Assembly (NCBI GenBank): GCA_015521115.1
Contig: WAOT01000008.1
Coordinates: 22,949-86,948 of the forward strand
Length of the DNA: 64,000 nucleotides
From: Desulfurococcales archaeon
GTDB lineage: Archaea; Thermoproteota; Thermoprotei_A; Sulfolobales; Acidilobaceae
Reading direction: 5' to 3'
The notes below the pieces were generated by a model. The model made no database searches, had not been told where the DNA came from, and saw only the letters and a program-made list of their open reading frames with translations. Positions 33,570-41,542 of the stretch are shown here, piece by piece. Positions within the stretch are counted from its first letter, which is position 1; each line of letters starts with the position of its first letter. Both the position numbers and the translations under genes were made by a program.

Positions 33570-34252
33570 GGGTTGCTGAAGCTGCACTCAACTATGAGGG
33601 TAGGAGGGGCTTTCTAGGTAGGGGGCATCCCCTCCTCATTGGTGCCGCCACCCTTATCGTGTGGATTGGCCTAATGCTATACCCTCCCCCGCTCCTTCTG
33701 TCACCTTTTGGCGTGGCTCTACTCTTCCACCTACTCTCTGAGAGGGGGAGGGCCATAGGGGCTGCCAAAGCTGGGCTGTACGCGTCATTGTTTATTGGGG
33801 GTGTTAGCGCTGTTCTGAGCCCTTACAGGCCATTAAGCACGGACTGGCTCACGTTCCTGTTGACCGTGTTGGCTAGGGGCTACGGGATCTCGAGCACGGC
33901 GCTCCTCGTGGTTAGCGAGCTGGGGCCTGTGGGGGCGCAGGCTGTATCCTCTAGGGTTCACCCCTTCATACATGACACTGTCCTCCTATTCTATAGGACT
34001 GCCCCCCTGGCTGTTGAGGATCTCCTCCTCTCCTATGGGGCGCAGAAGCTTATTGGGAAGGGTGTAAAGGACGTCCTCGTCGCCGCCACGTTTACAGGGG
34101 TTAGGAGGGCCGAGCTGCTACATGTCTCACTATACACGAGGGGCGCTAGGAGGGGGCGTAGGAGTGCTCTCCCACTCGGTTGGAGCCCGTGGATAGGCTG
34201 GGTCGTTCTGGGCTTGTCTGCTGCCTCACTCCTCTTACCCCTCCTCTCCTAA
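33551..34252 (+). CDS. ECF transporter transmembrane (T) component
   Basis: 233 residues, four to six hydrophobic helices and an Arg-rich coupling region (TGVRRAELLHVSLYTRGARRGRR) that fits the EcfT coupling helices which dock on the ATPases. Starts at GTG 33551, overlapping the ATPase gene by 19 bases. It completes the ECF operon begun at 31528. The last 107 bases are overlapped by a small gene on the other strand. Confidence 0.82.
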   Translation: MLWRLLRVAEAALNYEGRRGFLGRGHPLLIGAATLIVWIGLMLYPPPLLLSPFGVALLFHLLSERGRAIGAAKAGLYASLFIGGVSAVLSPYRPLSTDWLTFLLTVLARGYGISSTALLVVSELGPVGAQAVSSRVHPFIHDTVLLFYRTAPLAVEDLLLSYGAQKLIGKGVKDVLVAATFTGVRRAELLHVSLYTRGARRGRRSALPLGWSPWIGWVVLGLSAASLLLPLLS

Positions 34253-34424
34253 GATATAGGAGAACGGCTAGGAATACTCCTAGTACTATAATGCTAACGG
34301 CTAGGAGCACCTCGAAGCCTGCCCGGGCCTCGGGGTGCTCTTCGAGTAGGCTTATGTACCTGTACACTGCGGCAAGCCCGATCAGCACCACGATGACACC
34401 TAGAATTGCTTCCGCCCTCCCCAC
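34146..34424 (-). CDS. Small two-helix membrane protein
   Basis: 92 residues, not recognised. Two transmembrane helices (residues 5-25 and 38-60) and a hydrophilic Arg/Ser-rich tail. The GTG start at 34424 is preceded by AGGAGGGG with good spacing and lies 39 bases after the deoxyhypusine synthase stop, so it is likely co-transcribed. Its C-terminal 107 bases overlap the end of the convergent EcfT gene; the overlap is the main reason for doubt. Confidence 0.45.
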   Translation of the reverse strand: MGRAEAILGVIVVLIGLAAVYRYISLLEEHPEARAGFEVLLAVSIIVLGVFLAVLLYLRRGGVRGVRQQTSPERPSLSTGSNRVGEHSYAPS

Positions 34425-34463
34425 TCCTCGCGCCCCTCCTTGGCGTTTAGGGTGTTGGAGGGT

Positions 34464-35429
34464 TTAGTGGTGGAGTATTGACGCAGCTATTATTGGGAGG
34501 GTTATAGTTGCGTCCCCATACACGACTACGTGCTCCGCCTCCGGCTTCAGTTTACCCCATGTTATGGCCTCCCTGGGGTGTGCACCGCTGAGGCTCCCGT
34601 CATATTCTACCGCTGTGGTTAGGTATACCGTGTAGTCTAGGCCTCCCCTGAACTGGCTCCACCATATGGCGTGGTGCTTGCTTATCCCGCCACCTATTAT
34701 GAGGGCTAGGGCCTTACCTTCCTGGGGGAAGAAGAGGTCTGAGAGCTCCTTCATATCTATGAAGTAGTCCACAACCACACCGCGGCCGAGTCTTTGAGAT
34801 TCCATGAAGAGGCTTGTGCCGAACGCGCCGTCGGGCCAGCCGGGCACGAATATCTTCGCGCCGGCTACATGTGCGGCCCTTAGTATGCTGTTCTCGTCCT
34901 CTATTATTGAGCCTGCAAGGTCTAGTAGCTCGCTTATCCCCCACCTCTCCTTTAACTGGAGGGCTCTGGGCAGGAGTTGTCTCACGAACTTTTCCACCTT
35001 GGGGCCGTAGCTTTCTAGGGGGATGTACACGTTACCAAGCCTGTGGTATCCTTTAGAGTAGAGCTCTCTGTCGTCTGCTTCGAAGAACCCTTTAAGGTAC
35101 TTCCCGCCCATGGCCCTCGCTATGTCATGGTCTAGGGTTCCTGTGGTAGTGAAGACGACGTTGAAGAGGCCTGCCCTTATCATCTGGGCGAAGATCGACC
35201 TCAAACCTGTTGAGACGAGGTTGCCCGTGAACGTTAGGATCCTGAGCCTGCTCTCAGCTAGGCCCTCCCTCAGGATCCTTATCGCCCTGTAGAGGTGGCC
35301 CGCCATGAAACCGTGTATCTCGCCATATACCTCCACTAGCTCGCCGACGGTCATGTCCTTTGAGACCCTAGGGTTCCCAACCTCGGGCGGTTCCGTCACT
35401 TCAGCCACCTCCACTACCACTTCCGGCAT
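34464..35429 (-). CDS. dys: Deoxyhypusine synthase
   Basis: 321 residues. The catalytic lysine region GGGISKHH lies near residue 247, and the NAD-binding tail SGAHPREAITWGK, with TGNLVSTGLR near the N-terminus, is diagnostic. The enzyme uses NAD and spermidine to modify a lysine of initiation factor aIF5A. The ATG at 35429 has a TTAAATAAGG element about 15-20 bases upstream, so the message may be leaderless. Confidence 0.96.
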   Translation of the reverse strand: MPEVVVEVAEVTEPPEVGNPRVSKDMTVGELVEVYGEIHGFMAGHLYRAIRILREGLAESRLRILTFTGNLVSTGLRSIFAQMIRAGLFNVVFTTTGTLDHDIARAMGGKYLKGFFEADDRELYSKGYHRLGNVYIPLESYGPKVEKFVRQLLPRALQLKERWGISELLDLAGSIIEDENSILRAAHVAGAKIFVPGWPDGAFGTSLFMESQRLGRGVVVDYFIDMKELSDLFFPQEGKALALIIGGGISKHHAIWWSQFRGGLDYTVYLTTAVEYDGSLSGAHPREAITWGKLKPEAEHVVVYGDATITLPIIAASILHH

Positions 35430-35526
35430 GCCCCCAGTGCTCCTTATTTAAGCATCAATATGTTGGAAAAGATATCCACAACTCAATCGCTTAGTGTGGT
35501 AAGTGAGAGCGGAGGAGGTGAGGGGT

Positions 35527-35958
35527 ATGCGTAGGGCGAGAGCGAGAAAGGGACTCAGCCCCCTAGTAGCGGCTGTAGTGCTGATAAGCGCCACGATAGT
35601 CGGTGGCATGCTAGTCTACCAGTACTTCCAGAACAGTGTAGGCAAGGCGCAGGCAATGTCTGAGGGTGTGACAGTGACTGGCTCACTAATACCGTTATCC
35701 GCTAACAAGACCCTAGTATCAATAACAGTGCTCAACAACTATGACAAGCCCATTAAGGTGACGGGAGCGACAGCCATCGGCCCAGACGGAGGACAGATCC
35801 AGTTAACACCGACAAACTCCACAAGCCTACCAACAGTGATAGAGGCTGGTGGGAAGACCACACTCATATTCACAGCAAACGGCCACCCATCAGCGGTCTC
35901 AGTCAACTACGAGGTTGACGGTGTAAGCCACACCAGCGAGCCCGCACGCCTCGGCTAG
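35527..35958 (+). CDS. Type IV pilin-like protein with class III signal peptide
   Basis: 143 residues. The N-terminus RRARARKGLSPLVAAVVLIS is a prepilin (FlaK/PibD-type) signal: basic, then K-G, then a hydrophobic assembly helix that ends in YQYFQN. The body is a beta-rich domain with N-x-S/T sites. I chose ATG 35527 because GGAGGAGGTG at 35511-35520 is correctly spaced; a GTG at 35503 would put that site inside the coding region. It leads a three-gene unit with an assembly ATPase and a TadC/FlaJ-like membrane protein. Confidence 0.85.
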   Translation: MRRARARKGLSPLVAAVVLISATIVGGMLVYQYFQNSVGKAQAMSEGVTVTGSLIPLSANKTLVSITVLNNYDKPIKVTGATAIGPDGGQIQLTPTNSTSLPTVIEAGGKTTLIFTANGHPSAVSVNYEVDGVSHTSEPARLG

Positions 35959-36013
35959 CCCCCCTTCTTTCCCCACCCTACATAACCCGCGATCTCCCCC
36001 TGGGGGACAGGTT

Positions 36014-37459
36014 ATGCCCATAAAGATCAAGTCATTCCTCCAGAAAGCCCTGAAGCAGGACAACAACCTACTCAAAAGGAGGGAAGCTAGGGGCTCCCCT
36101 GTAGAGCTCCACACCTCTGTAAGCCTCGCCACCGAGCCGGAGGAGTGGAGGGTTACGGGGCGATACAACGTAGGCCCAGTCAAATACCTGGTATACAAGG
36201 ACGACTACGGAGTCCCACGCCTCCACATTAGGGAGCCACCCCACCCTGGGGTGGAGAGGTTGAAGGAGCTCGTAACAGGCCACGACATCCCTAGGAACAT
36301 GATAGAAAAGTACCACCTCGACAAGGCGAGGAGCGGATACGGGAGCATCTACCCCCTCATAATAGACCCACACATAGAGGAGATCGCAGTAGACGGCCCC
36401 CACAGGCCCGTAGCAGTCATACACAAGTACTACCCGGGGAGGTGGATGAACACCGACATAGTCCTCGACGAGGAGGAGGCGGACAGCCTCAGCCTCCAAC
36501 TCGCTAGGAAGGCTGGACGTATCGTCAGCATAGCCAGCCCATACGCTGAGGGCCTCACAGGAGAGGGGCACAGGGTAGCGGTGACCTTCCGCAGGGAGAT
36601 CTCGAGGTTCGGGAGCACCGCAGTGATAAGGAAATACCCCTCAAGGCCAATAACCATCGCAGACCTCATAGCAGCGAAGGTAATATCGCCACTAGCAGCC
36701 GCATACCTATGGATACTGATCGAAGCCCAAGCCTTCATAGTCATAATAGGTAACATGGGCAGCGGGAAGACAACACTCCTCCAAGCCCTAGCAGGCCTAA
36801 TCCCACCATACTATAGGATAGTCACAATAGAGGACACACCCGAGCTTAGACTGCCACACGACCACTGGGACAGCCTTATAGTGAGGAGTAAGACCCCCGG
36901 GGGAGAGGCCCCTGAGATCAGCCTGGAAGACCTCCTCCGCTTCAGCCTCAGGAGGAGGGCAGAATACATTATCGTGGGAGAAGTGAGGGGGAGGGAGACG
37001 AGACTGCTAGCCCAAGCAGCAGCGAGCGGCCACGGGAGCCTCACGACCTTCCACGCAGACAGCCCCGAGGGTGCGATACTTAGGATGAGGCTAGACCCCA
37101 TAAACCTCCCACCACTCTTCCTCCAAGTCATAACCGCCTTCGTCCTAGTCCGCCGCATACCAGTCGTCGGGGGCAAGGTGAAGAGGAGGATGTACAGCAT
37201 AACAGAGGTCAACGGGGACGAGCTAGTCGAGATCTTCGAGTGGAGGGCGAACACCGACACCCACGCACCCCAGAGGCCATGGGAAGTACTAGAGGCGAGC
37301 AAGAAACTGGCATGGGCGTGGGAGAAGCTCGGAGTCCCCCACGAGGATCTCGAAGCAGAGCTCGACGATAGGGCAAAGTTCCTGGAGAGGACTAAGGGGA
37401 TGGAGCCCTCGGCCTTCCACAACGAGCTACTAAACTACTATTCGAGCAGGGGGTGGTAG
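36014..37459 (+). CDS. Type IV pilus/secretion assembly ATPase (GspE/PilB/TadA family)
   Basis: 481 residues. Walker A GNMGSGKTT near residue 247, the family Asp and His boxes (EEIAVDGPHRP upstream; VGEVRGRET with the Walker B region; SGHGSLTTFHAD), all typical of archaeal type II/IV secretion ATPases such as FlaI, PibD-partner PilB or UpsE. Powers assembly of the pilin encoded 56 bases upstream. ATG 36014 and the membrane platform gene 4 bases downstream support one operon. Confidence 0.93.
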   Translation: MPIKIKSFLQKALKQDNNLLKRREARGSPVELHTSVSLATEPEEWRVTGRYNVGPVKYLVYKDDYGVPRLHIREPPHPGVERLKELVTGHDIPRNMIEKYHLDKARSGYGSIYPLIIDPHIEEIAVDGPHRPVAVIHKYYPGRWMNTDIVLDEEEADSLSLQLARKAGRIVSIASPYAEGLTGEGHRVAVTFRREISRFGSTAVIRKYPSRPITIADLIAAKVISPLAAAYLWILIEAQAFIVIIGNMGSGKTTLLQALAGLIPPYYRIVTIEDTPELRLPHDHWDSLIVRSKTPGGEAPEISLEDLLRFSLRRRAEYIIVGEVRGRETRLLAQAAASGHGSLTTFHADSPEGAILRMRLDPINLPPLFLQVITAFVLVRRIPVVGGKVKRRMYSITEVNGDELVEIFEWRANTDTHAPQRPWEVLEASKKLAWAWEKLGVPHEDLEAELDDRAKFLERTKGMEPSAFHNELLNYYSSRGW

Positions 37460-37463
37460 CAGG

Positions 37464-38891
37464 GTGCGGCCCTACAACCGGATCCCTGAGATCCTCGGTA
37501 GAGCCTTCACAAAACTATACGACCAACTCGGCTACGACAGCGCCAGGCTAGCAGACCCAGAAATAGTCGGGCCACTAGCCGCTCCAGCGCTCAGGAAAGC
37601 GAGCATATACCTCAATAGTCTCACACTCAGTTCGAGCATAGCGGCAGCCCTCGCCAGCCCCTTCGACCCCCTCCTAGGAGCCATACTACTACTCCTGGCA
37701 GTATCCTCCCTAGCAGTTGCCCAGTCCCTGCCCCACCTGTGGAGGAGCGTCCTAGCACAAGGCGTAGAGAAGGAGCTCCCCGCACTCCTAGTATACCTAG
37801 TACCCTACTCCTCAAGCCCGAAGTATCTAGCTGACGTGATAGCAGCACTACCACGAGGCCCCTTCAAGTGGTTCACCCACGAGGCCGCACGCCTAAAACT
37901 ACTACTAGACATGGGCCACGACCCACTAAACGCTTTGAAACGGCTGGCAGAGACGACCCCAAGCAGTAGGCTACGGGGGATCCTACTCGAGTACACGAGC
38001 CTCCAGACCATCGGGGCCACAAGCAGTATGACGACAGTGAAGATCCTCGAGAGGGCAATCGAAATGGCGAGGGAAGCTTGGAGAGGGTATGTGGAGCTAA
38101 GCAGGGCAGCAGTCGAGATCGCCACGGCGGGGCTAGTATCTATAGTGGCGCTCGCCCCACTAACAGGCTCAACAGGCCCACTCGTAGCACTCATAGCCCT
38201 ACTCCTATCCTCCACAGGCATCCTACTACTCCTAGCGAGGCCAAGTATAGGGGACGGCGTGAGGAGCAAGACAATACCAGCCGCCTACCTGGCCTCAATC
38301 GGAGCCGCATCACTCCTAGCCGCGAAAGGTAGAGTTCTAGCCTCACTGGCACTACTCGCAGCCTCCACAATAGCCCTAGAAGCCGCCTCCCTAAGGCTCG
38401 CCCGTATAGAGGCACGGGCTCTCAAGAGCCTAAGGGTCGCAGCCGAGGAGGCGAGGTACGGGCTAGACTATATGGACGACCTCGAGAAGGCCAAACCCCT
38501 CGGAGGCCCCATAAGGGCGGTACTCGAGGCGAGCAGGATAGCGGGGAGCATCGGTGTAGGGCAAGCGCTTGAGAGGCTCGTGAGAGTCTTAGATGAGGTA
38601 CTCACCTACAGGAAGAGGGCCTGGACTGAGAGCGTAGTCCTAGAGGGGATAAGCATGATAGCACCCGTCGTCCTAGCCGTCGCGATCGTCAAGCTGTCAG
38701 CCCTCCTCCAACCCACAACCCCGCTCCCCTTAACCCTCCCACAAGCGGGTGTGGGTGCCCCCGCGATACTCGCCCTAGCCCCACTCGCCACTGTACCCGC
38801 AACAACGTTCCGGAGAGGCTACAGGCCGACGCCCCTCACAGGCCTCATAACCCTTCTGCTCGTATGGCTCGCCCTAAAGATAATCACGTGA
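37464..38891 (+). CDS. Type IV pilus membrane platform protein (TadC/FlaJ/GspF-like)
   Basis: 475 residues with seven to nine transmembrane helices grouped in two halves, each preceded by a cytoplasmic helical domain, as in archaeal FlaJ/UpsF. Start GTG 37464 is four bases after the ATPase stop. It is the inner membrane base for the pilus. There are no further accessory genes such as a second pilin or peptidase in this window. The stop overlaps the convergent EndA-like gene by eight bases. Confidence 0.85.
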   Translation: MRPYNRIPEILGRAFTKLYDQLGYDSARLADPEIVGPLAAPALRKASIYLNSLTLSSSIAAALASPFDPLLGAILLLLAVSSLAVAQSLPHLWRSVLAQGVEKELPALLVYLVPYSSSPKYLADVIAALPRGPFKWFTHEAARLKLLLDMGHDPLNALKRLAETTPSSRLRGILLEYTSLQTIGATSSMTTVKILERAIEMAREAWRGYVELSRAAVEIATAGLVSIVALAPLTGSTGPLVALIALLLSSTGILLLLARPSIGDGVRSKTIPAAYLASIGAASLLAAKGRVLASLALLAASTIALEAASLRLARIEARALKSLRVAAEEARYGLDYMDDLEKAKPLGGPIRAVLEASRIAGSIGVGQALERLVRVLDEVLTYRKRAWTESVVLEGISMIAPVVLAVAIVKLSALLQPTTPLPLTLPQAGVGAPAILALAPLATVPATTFRRGYRPTPLTGLITLLLVWLALKIIT

Positions 38892-39396
38892 ACCCCCTGA
38901 CAGCCCTAGCACTATAGTAGGTCACATCCCCGTGGCCGCTTACAACAGCTATAACAGGCTCCTTATCATCACCGGCCGCAGTCCTACTCCACTCCAGGAG
39001 CTCCCCGATGCTCACTAGCCCCCCTTCAACCAGGATCTTGACCTCAACCCTCCTGCTCCGGCCATAGTTTACGAGCAGTGTCCCCCTCCTTATGCCGGGG
39101 AAGACGAGCCTGCCACGCCTCCTCAGGTCATAGTATACGAAGAACGCCTCAGCAGAGCCATATAGGCTCGCAACCTCTAACGCCGTAACCCAGCCGCACC
39201 CCTCACCCTCCAACTCAGCGGTACAGCGTGCCAGCATGAAGGCAGCCTCTAGGGGGCTAAGCACGTCATCCCTCAAGTAACCCCGCTCCTCCAACGCCCG
39301 ACAGACCCTCTGCTCAAGGCATCTCACAACCCTGACCTTACCATCCTCTACTTCCAACACCAGCTTTACCCTAGAGGCCTCCACCCCTAACGGCAC
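38884..39396 (-). CDS. tRNA-splicing endonuclease structural subunit (EndA-like, non-catalytic)
   Basis: 170 residues. An N-terminal helical domain (LSPLEAAFMLARC) and a C-terminal domain with VYYDLRRRGRLVFPG and EPVIAVVSGHGDVTYYSA match the EndA fold. The catalytic Tyr/His/Lys triad is not visible where expected: the loop that normally reads like FRVY...H is GTLLVNYGR. Crenarchaea use a heterotetramer of a catalytic and a structural subunit; this would be the latter. GTG 39396 begins about 30 bases after the TATA element at 39424. Confidence 0.68.
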   Translation of the reverse strand: MPLGVEASRVKLVLEVEDGKVRVVRCLEQRVCRALEERGYLRDDVLSPLEAAFMLARCTAELEGEGCGWVTALEVASLYGSAEAFFVYYDLRRRGRLVFPGIRRGTLLVNYGRSRRVEVKILVEGGLVSIGELLEWSRTAAGDDKEPVIAVVSGHGDVTYYSARAVRGFT

Positions 39397-39420
39397 CCGG
39401 CTACATGGTTGCCCCGCTAC

Positions 39421-39430
39421 CTCTATAAAC
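39421..39430. promoter_or_regulatory. Shared TATA element for EndA-like gene and mini coiled-coil gene
   Basis: CTCTATAAAC. As TATAAA on the plus strand it lies about 42 bases before ATG 39468; as TTTATAG on the minus strand it lies about 30 bases before GTG 39396. It is the only TATA-like site in the 71-base gap. Confidence 0.5.
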
Positions 39431-39467
39431 CCGATACACCACCAGACAAGGCCCCGGTGAGGACGAT

Positions 39468-39641
39468 ATGCTCCCAGAGGAGTACAAGAAGAAGCTGGAG
39501 GACAGGCTATACGGTGAGGCTGAGAGGATCAAGGCCGAGAAGGAGTCCAGGTTGAAGAGGGAATACGAGGAGAAGCTAGAAGATCTAAGGAGAGAGTATG
39601 AGAAGGCCGCACGAGAGTTCGTCCAAGCCCTCAAAGGCTAA
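39468..39641 (+). CDS. 57-residue charged coiled-coil protein
   Basis: A short gene: ATG 39468 to TAA 39641. It is preceded by GGTGAGG (39456-39462) with spacing five, and by the TATA box at 39424. The protein is one long helix rich in E, K and R with heptad-spaced L/Y (EEYKKKLEDRLYGEAERIK then EYEEKLEDLRREYEKAAREF), ending FVQALKG. It resembles the stalk helices of V-type ATPase E/H subunits or prefoldin-like helices, but the match is only in style. It overlaps the pyrD stop by four bases. Unknown function; the signals make it a likely real gene. Confidence 0.68.
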   Translation: MLPEEYKKKLEDRLYGEAERIKAEKESRLKREYEEKLEDLRREYEKAAREFVQALKG

Positions 39642-40615
39642 CGCCTCCCAACCGCCCTCCAGGCTGCCCACACTATCTCCCTAACCCTGCCAGGCCCTAG
39701 CCTTAGGAGAGCTGTAAGGATCTCCACGAGATCCGCCCCCTCCTCCAGCAACTCGACCGCCCTCTCAGGCCTAGTCACTCCCCCAACTCCTACAACGACA
39801 TACTCTCCCGGCAGGAGCTCTCGGAGAACCCTCACCGCACGCCTCACCCTATAGTAGATAGGCGCCCCGCTCAGCCCCGCCTGAACCCCCCTCACATAGA
39901 ACTTGCTCGTATTACCCGCCACAATACCTGCCATCCCTGACTCCCTAACTACGTCCGCATATGCATGGAGGAGATCCCTGTCATCCGTGTTCGGGATCTT
40001 GAGGAGGAGGGGTATGCGGGAGACTTCTCTAACCGTGCTCGCAACCCTCACCGCTACATCCGGCTTCTCGAAAGTGCCGTGCTCTTCAGTGTTAGGACAG
40101 CTAATGTTTACCTCAGCCCACGCCCCTAGACCGCCTATCTTAGCTACTACCTCTCTATAGTCCTGGATCCTCAACCCCGCAGCGTTCCAGGCTACTGTGG
40201 TGTACCTGGTCTCATACTTTGAGACAGCCTCCTTGACCCGATCAACACCCCTGCTCGGCAGTCCAAGCCGGTTAATTGCTGCCTCAGGTGTTATGCGGAG
40301 GAGAACCTTACGCCCCGCCCCACCATACTTGTATGGGAGGACGCTCCCCACAACGGTGAACCCGAGGCAGAGGGCGTCCCCCAGCCAGGTCAGGTTTCCA
40401 TCCTTGTTCAGTCCGGCTGCAAGGCCCACGGGATTAGCAAGTCGAGCAGCCCGAAGACCCTTGACCCTAAGCCCTAACGGTTCTGGACACCTACCCCGGG
40501 TTAACCTATATGCGAGGCCTTGGAGGGCTGAGGGGAATGAGTGGACGATCCTATAAGCAGGCCAAGCCCCTAGCCCCGAGAGGAGGCGCCAAGCAACATC
40601 TAGGAGTGCCTCCAT
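39638..40615 (-). CDS. pyrD: Dihydroorotate dehydrogenase
   Basis: 325 residues. FMN barrel with PVGLAAGLNKDG, NRLGLPS, the catalytic loop VNISCPNTEEHG and VGVGGVTRPERAVELLEEGA. It oxidises dihydroorotate in pyrimidine synthesis. The N-terminal helices resemble class 2 (membrane, quinone-linked) enzymes, yet the loop has Cys in the place where class 2 has Ser. ATG 40615 follows GGAGGTG. The start overlaps the PAP2 gene by 16 bases; PyrD, PAP2, HEFYH protein and SurE form one co-directional block. Confidence 0.9.
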   Translation of the reverse strand: MEALLDVAWRLLSGLGAWPAYRIVHSFPSALQGLAYRLTRGRCPEPLGLRVKGLRAARLANPVGLAAGLNKDGNLTWLGDALCLGFTVVGSVLPYKYGGAGRKVLLRITPEAAINRLGLPSRGVDRVKEAVSKYETRYTTVAWNAAGLRIQDYREVVAKIGGLGAWAEVNISCPNTEEHGTFEKPDVAVRVASTVREVSRIPLLLKIPNTDDRDLLHAYADVVRESGMAGIVAGNTSKFYVRGVQAGLSGAPIYYRVRRAVRVLRELLPGEYVVVGVGGVTRPERAVELLEEGADLVEILTALLRLGPGRVREIVWAAWRAVGRR

Positions 40616-41178
40616 CGCCCAAAGAACACCTCCACAAGGTAGGAGGTAACGAGGCCAATCCCCAAACCCGCTAGAACATCGCCTACATAATGTGCCCCTA
40701 GGAGTAGTCGAGATAACGAGACTAGGGCAGACCAGACAAGCGCTAACGGGAACAAGCTACCACCTATCGAATAGTACAAGAACACACCCACAGCAATAGC
40801 GTGACCGCTCGGGAAGCTGAACACGTCAATAGTTACAAGTTTCGCCACAACATTACCCGAGTACCCGGGAGGCCTCTCACGCCCCACCAACCCCTTCAAT
40901 ATACCGCCCACCAGCCCAGCGAGCACAATGCTAACCGTTAGGTTCCTAAGAGTCTCAGACCTGCAACGGCCCGTAACGTAGAGAACGGCCATGATAGCCG
41001 TGTATATGGCTACCGCCGGTAGGCTTGCTGTGGACGAGATAATAGCCCATAGCGTGCTATACCCCCGATTCACGTGAATGGGGGGCAACACTACACCCAC
41101 CACTATTAATGCTACACCTAAGCCAGCAGCGGCCGCCCTAGCCCGTTCAACAGGGGCCTTCACGCTCCCCGCCCCCAA
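40600..41178 (-). CDS. PAP2-family membrane phosphatase
   Basis: 192 residues with five or six transmembrane helices and the three acid-phosphatase motifs: KGLVGRERP near residue 95, FPSGHA near residue 121 and SRLLLGAHYVGDVLAG near residue 155. Likely dephosphorylates lipid or polyprenyl phosphates (for example dolichyl diphosphate) at the membrane surface. Start is TTG 41178; an alternative GTG at 41163 has a G-rich sequence close before it. Overlaps both neighbours. Confidence 0.88.
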   Translation of the reverse strand: MGAGSVKAPVERARAAAAGLGVALIVVGVVLPPIHVNRGYSTLWAIISSTASLPAVAIYTAIMAVLYVTGRCRSETLRNLTVSIVLAGLVGGILKGLVGRERPPGYSGNVVAKLVTIDVFSFPSGHAIAVGVFLYYSIGGSLFPLALVWSALVSLSRLLLGAHYVGDVLAGLGIGLVTSYLVEVFFGRWRHS

Positions 41179-41542
41179 ATAGTCGCTTCCACGCCTCTAT
41201 CGCCCTGAGGGCGAACCTGTCCGCACCCTTCTCAGTACCCCTATGCCTCCCTATCCTAAACCTTATATGATGGTAGAATTCGTGTAGGACGACGAAGGGG
41301 TTCATGTACTCTGTACTGCTCCTCAAATGTATAGTTCTAGTCCTGGCAACGTAACAGCCCAGTGCTTTCTTACACCCCTTTGGGAGGCCTATTCTGAGTT
41401 TAGGCGGCTTCACGTTATACTGTCTGGAGAGCAACTCTAACGCTTCCTCCGTCCTCCCATCAAGTATCAGCTGCACCGCCCAGGCTAGGATCTCCTCCTC
41501 GGAGGAGTTCTCTGACAATCCTGACCGCCTCCTCCATAACAT
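41147..41542 (-). CDS. Putative zinc metallopeptidase-like protein (HEFYH)
   Basis: 131 residues. The metal-binding HEFYH motif (VVLHEFYHHIRF) lies near residue 90, in a setting like SprT/WSS1 or ImmA-type small metalloproteases, with a downstream EKGADRFA that could supply the third ligand. The N-terminal half is a helical segment. The ATG at 41542 gives an 83-base overlap with the end of surE; an in-frame GTG at 41476 would reduce the overlap to 17 bases. The substrate is unknown. Confidence 0.62.
   Translation of the reverse strand: MLWRRRSGLSENSSEEEILAWAVQLILDGRTEEALELLSRQYNVKPPKLRIGLPKGCKKALGCYVARTRTIHLRSSTEYMNPFVVLHEFYHHIRFRIGRHRGTEKGADRFALRAIEAWKRLFGGGEREGPC

Noticed and set aside
34180..34467. 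Plus-strand frame of about 95 residues after EcfT
   Set aside because: No ribosome binding site; the minus-strand two-helix protein on the same stretch has one and a plausible topology.
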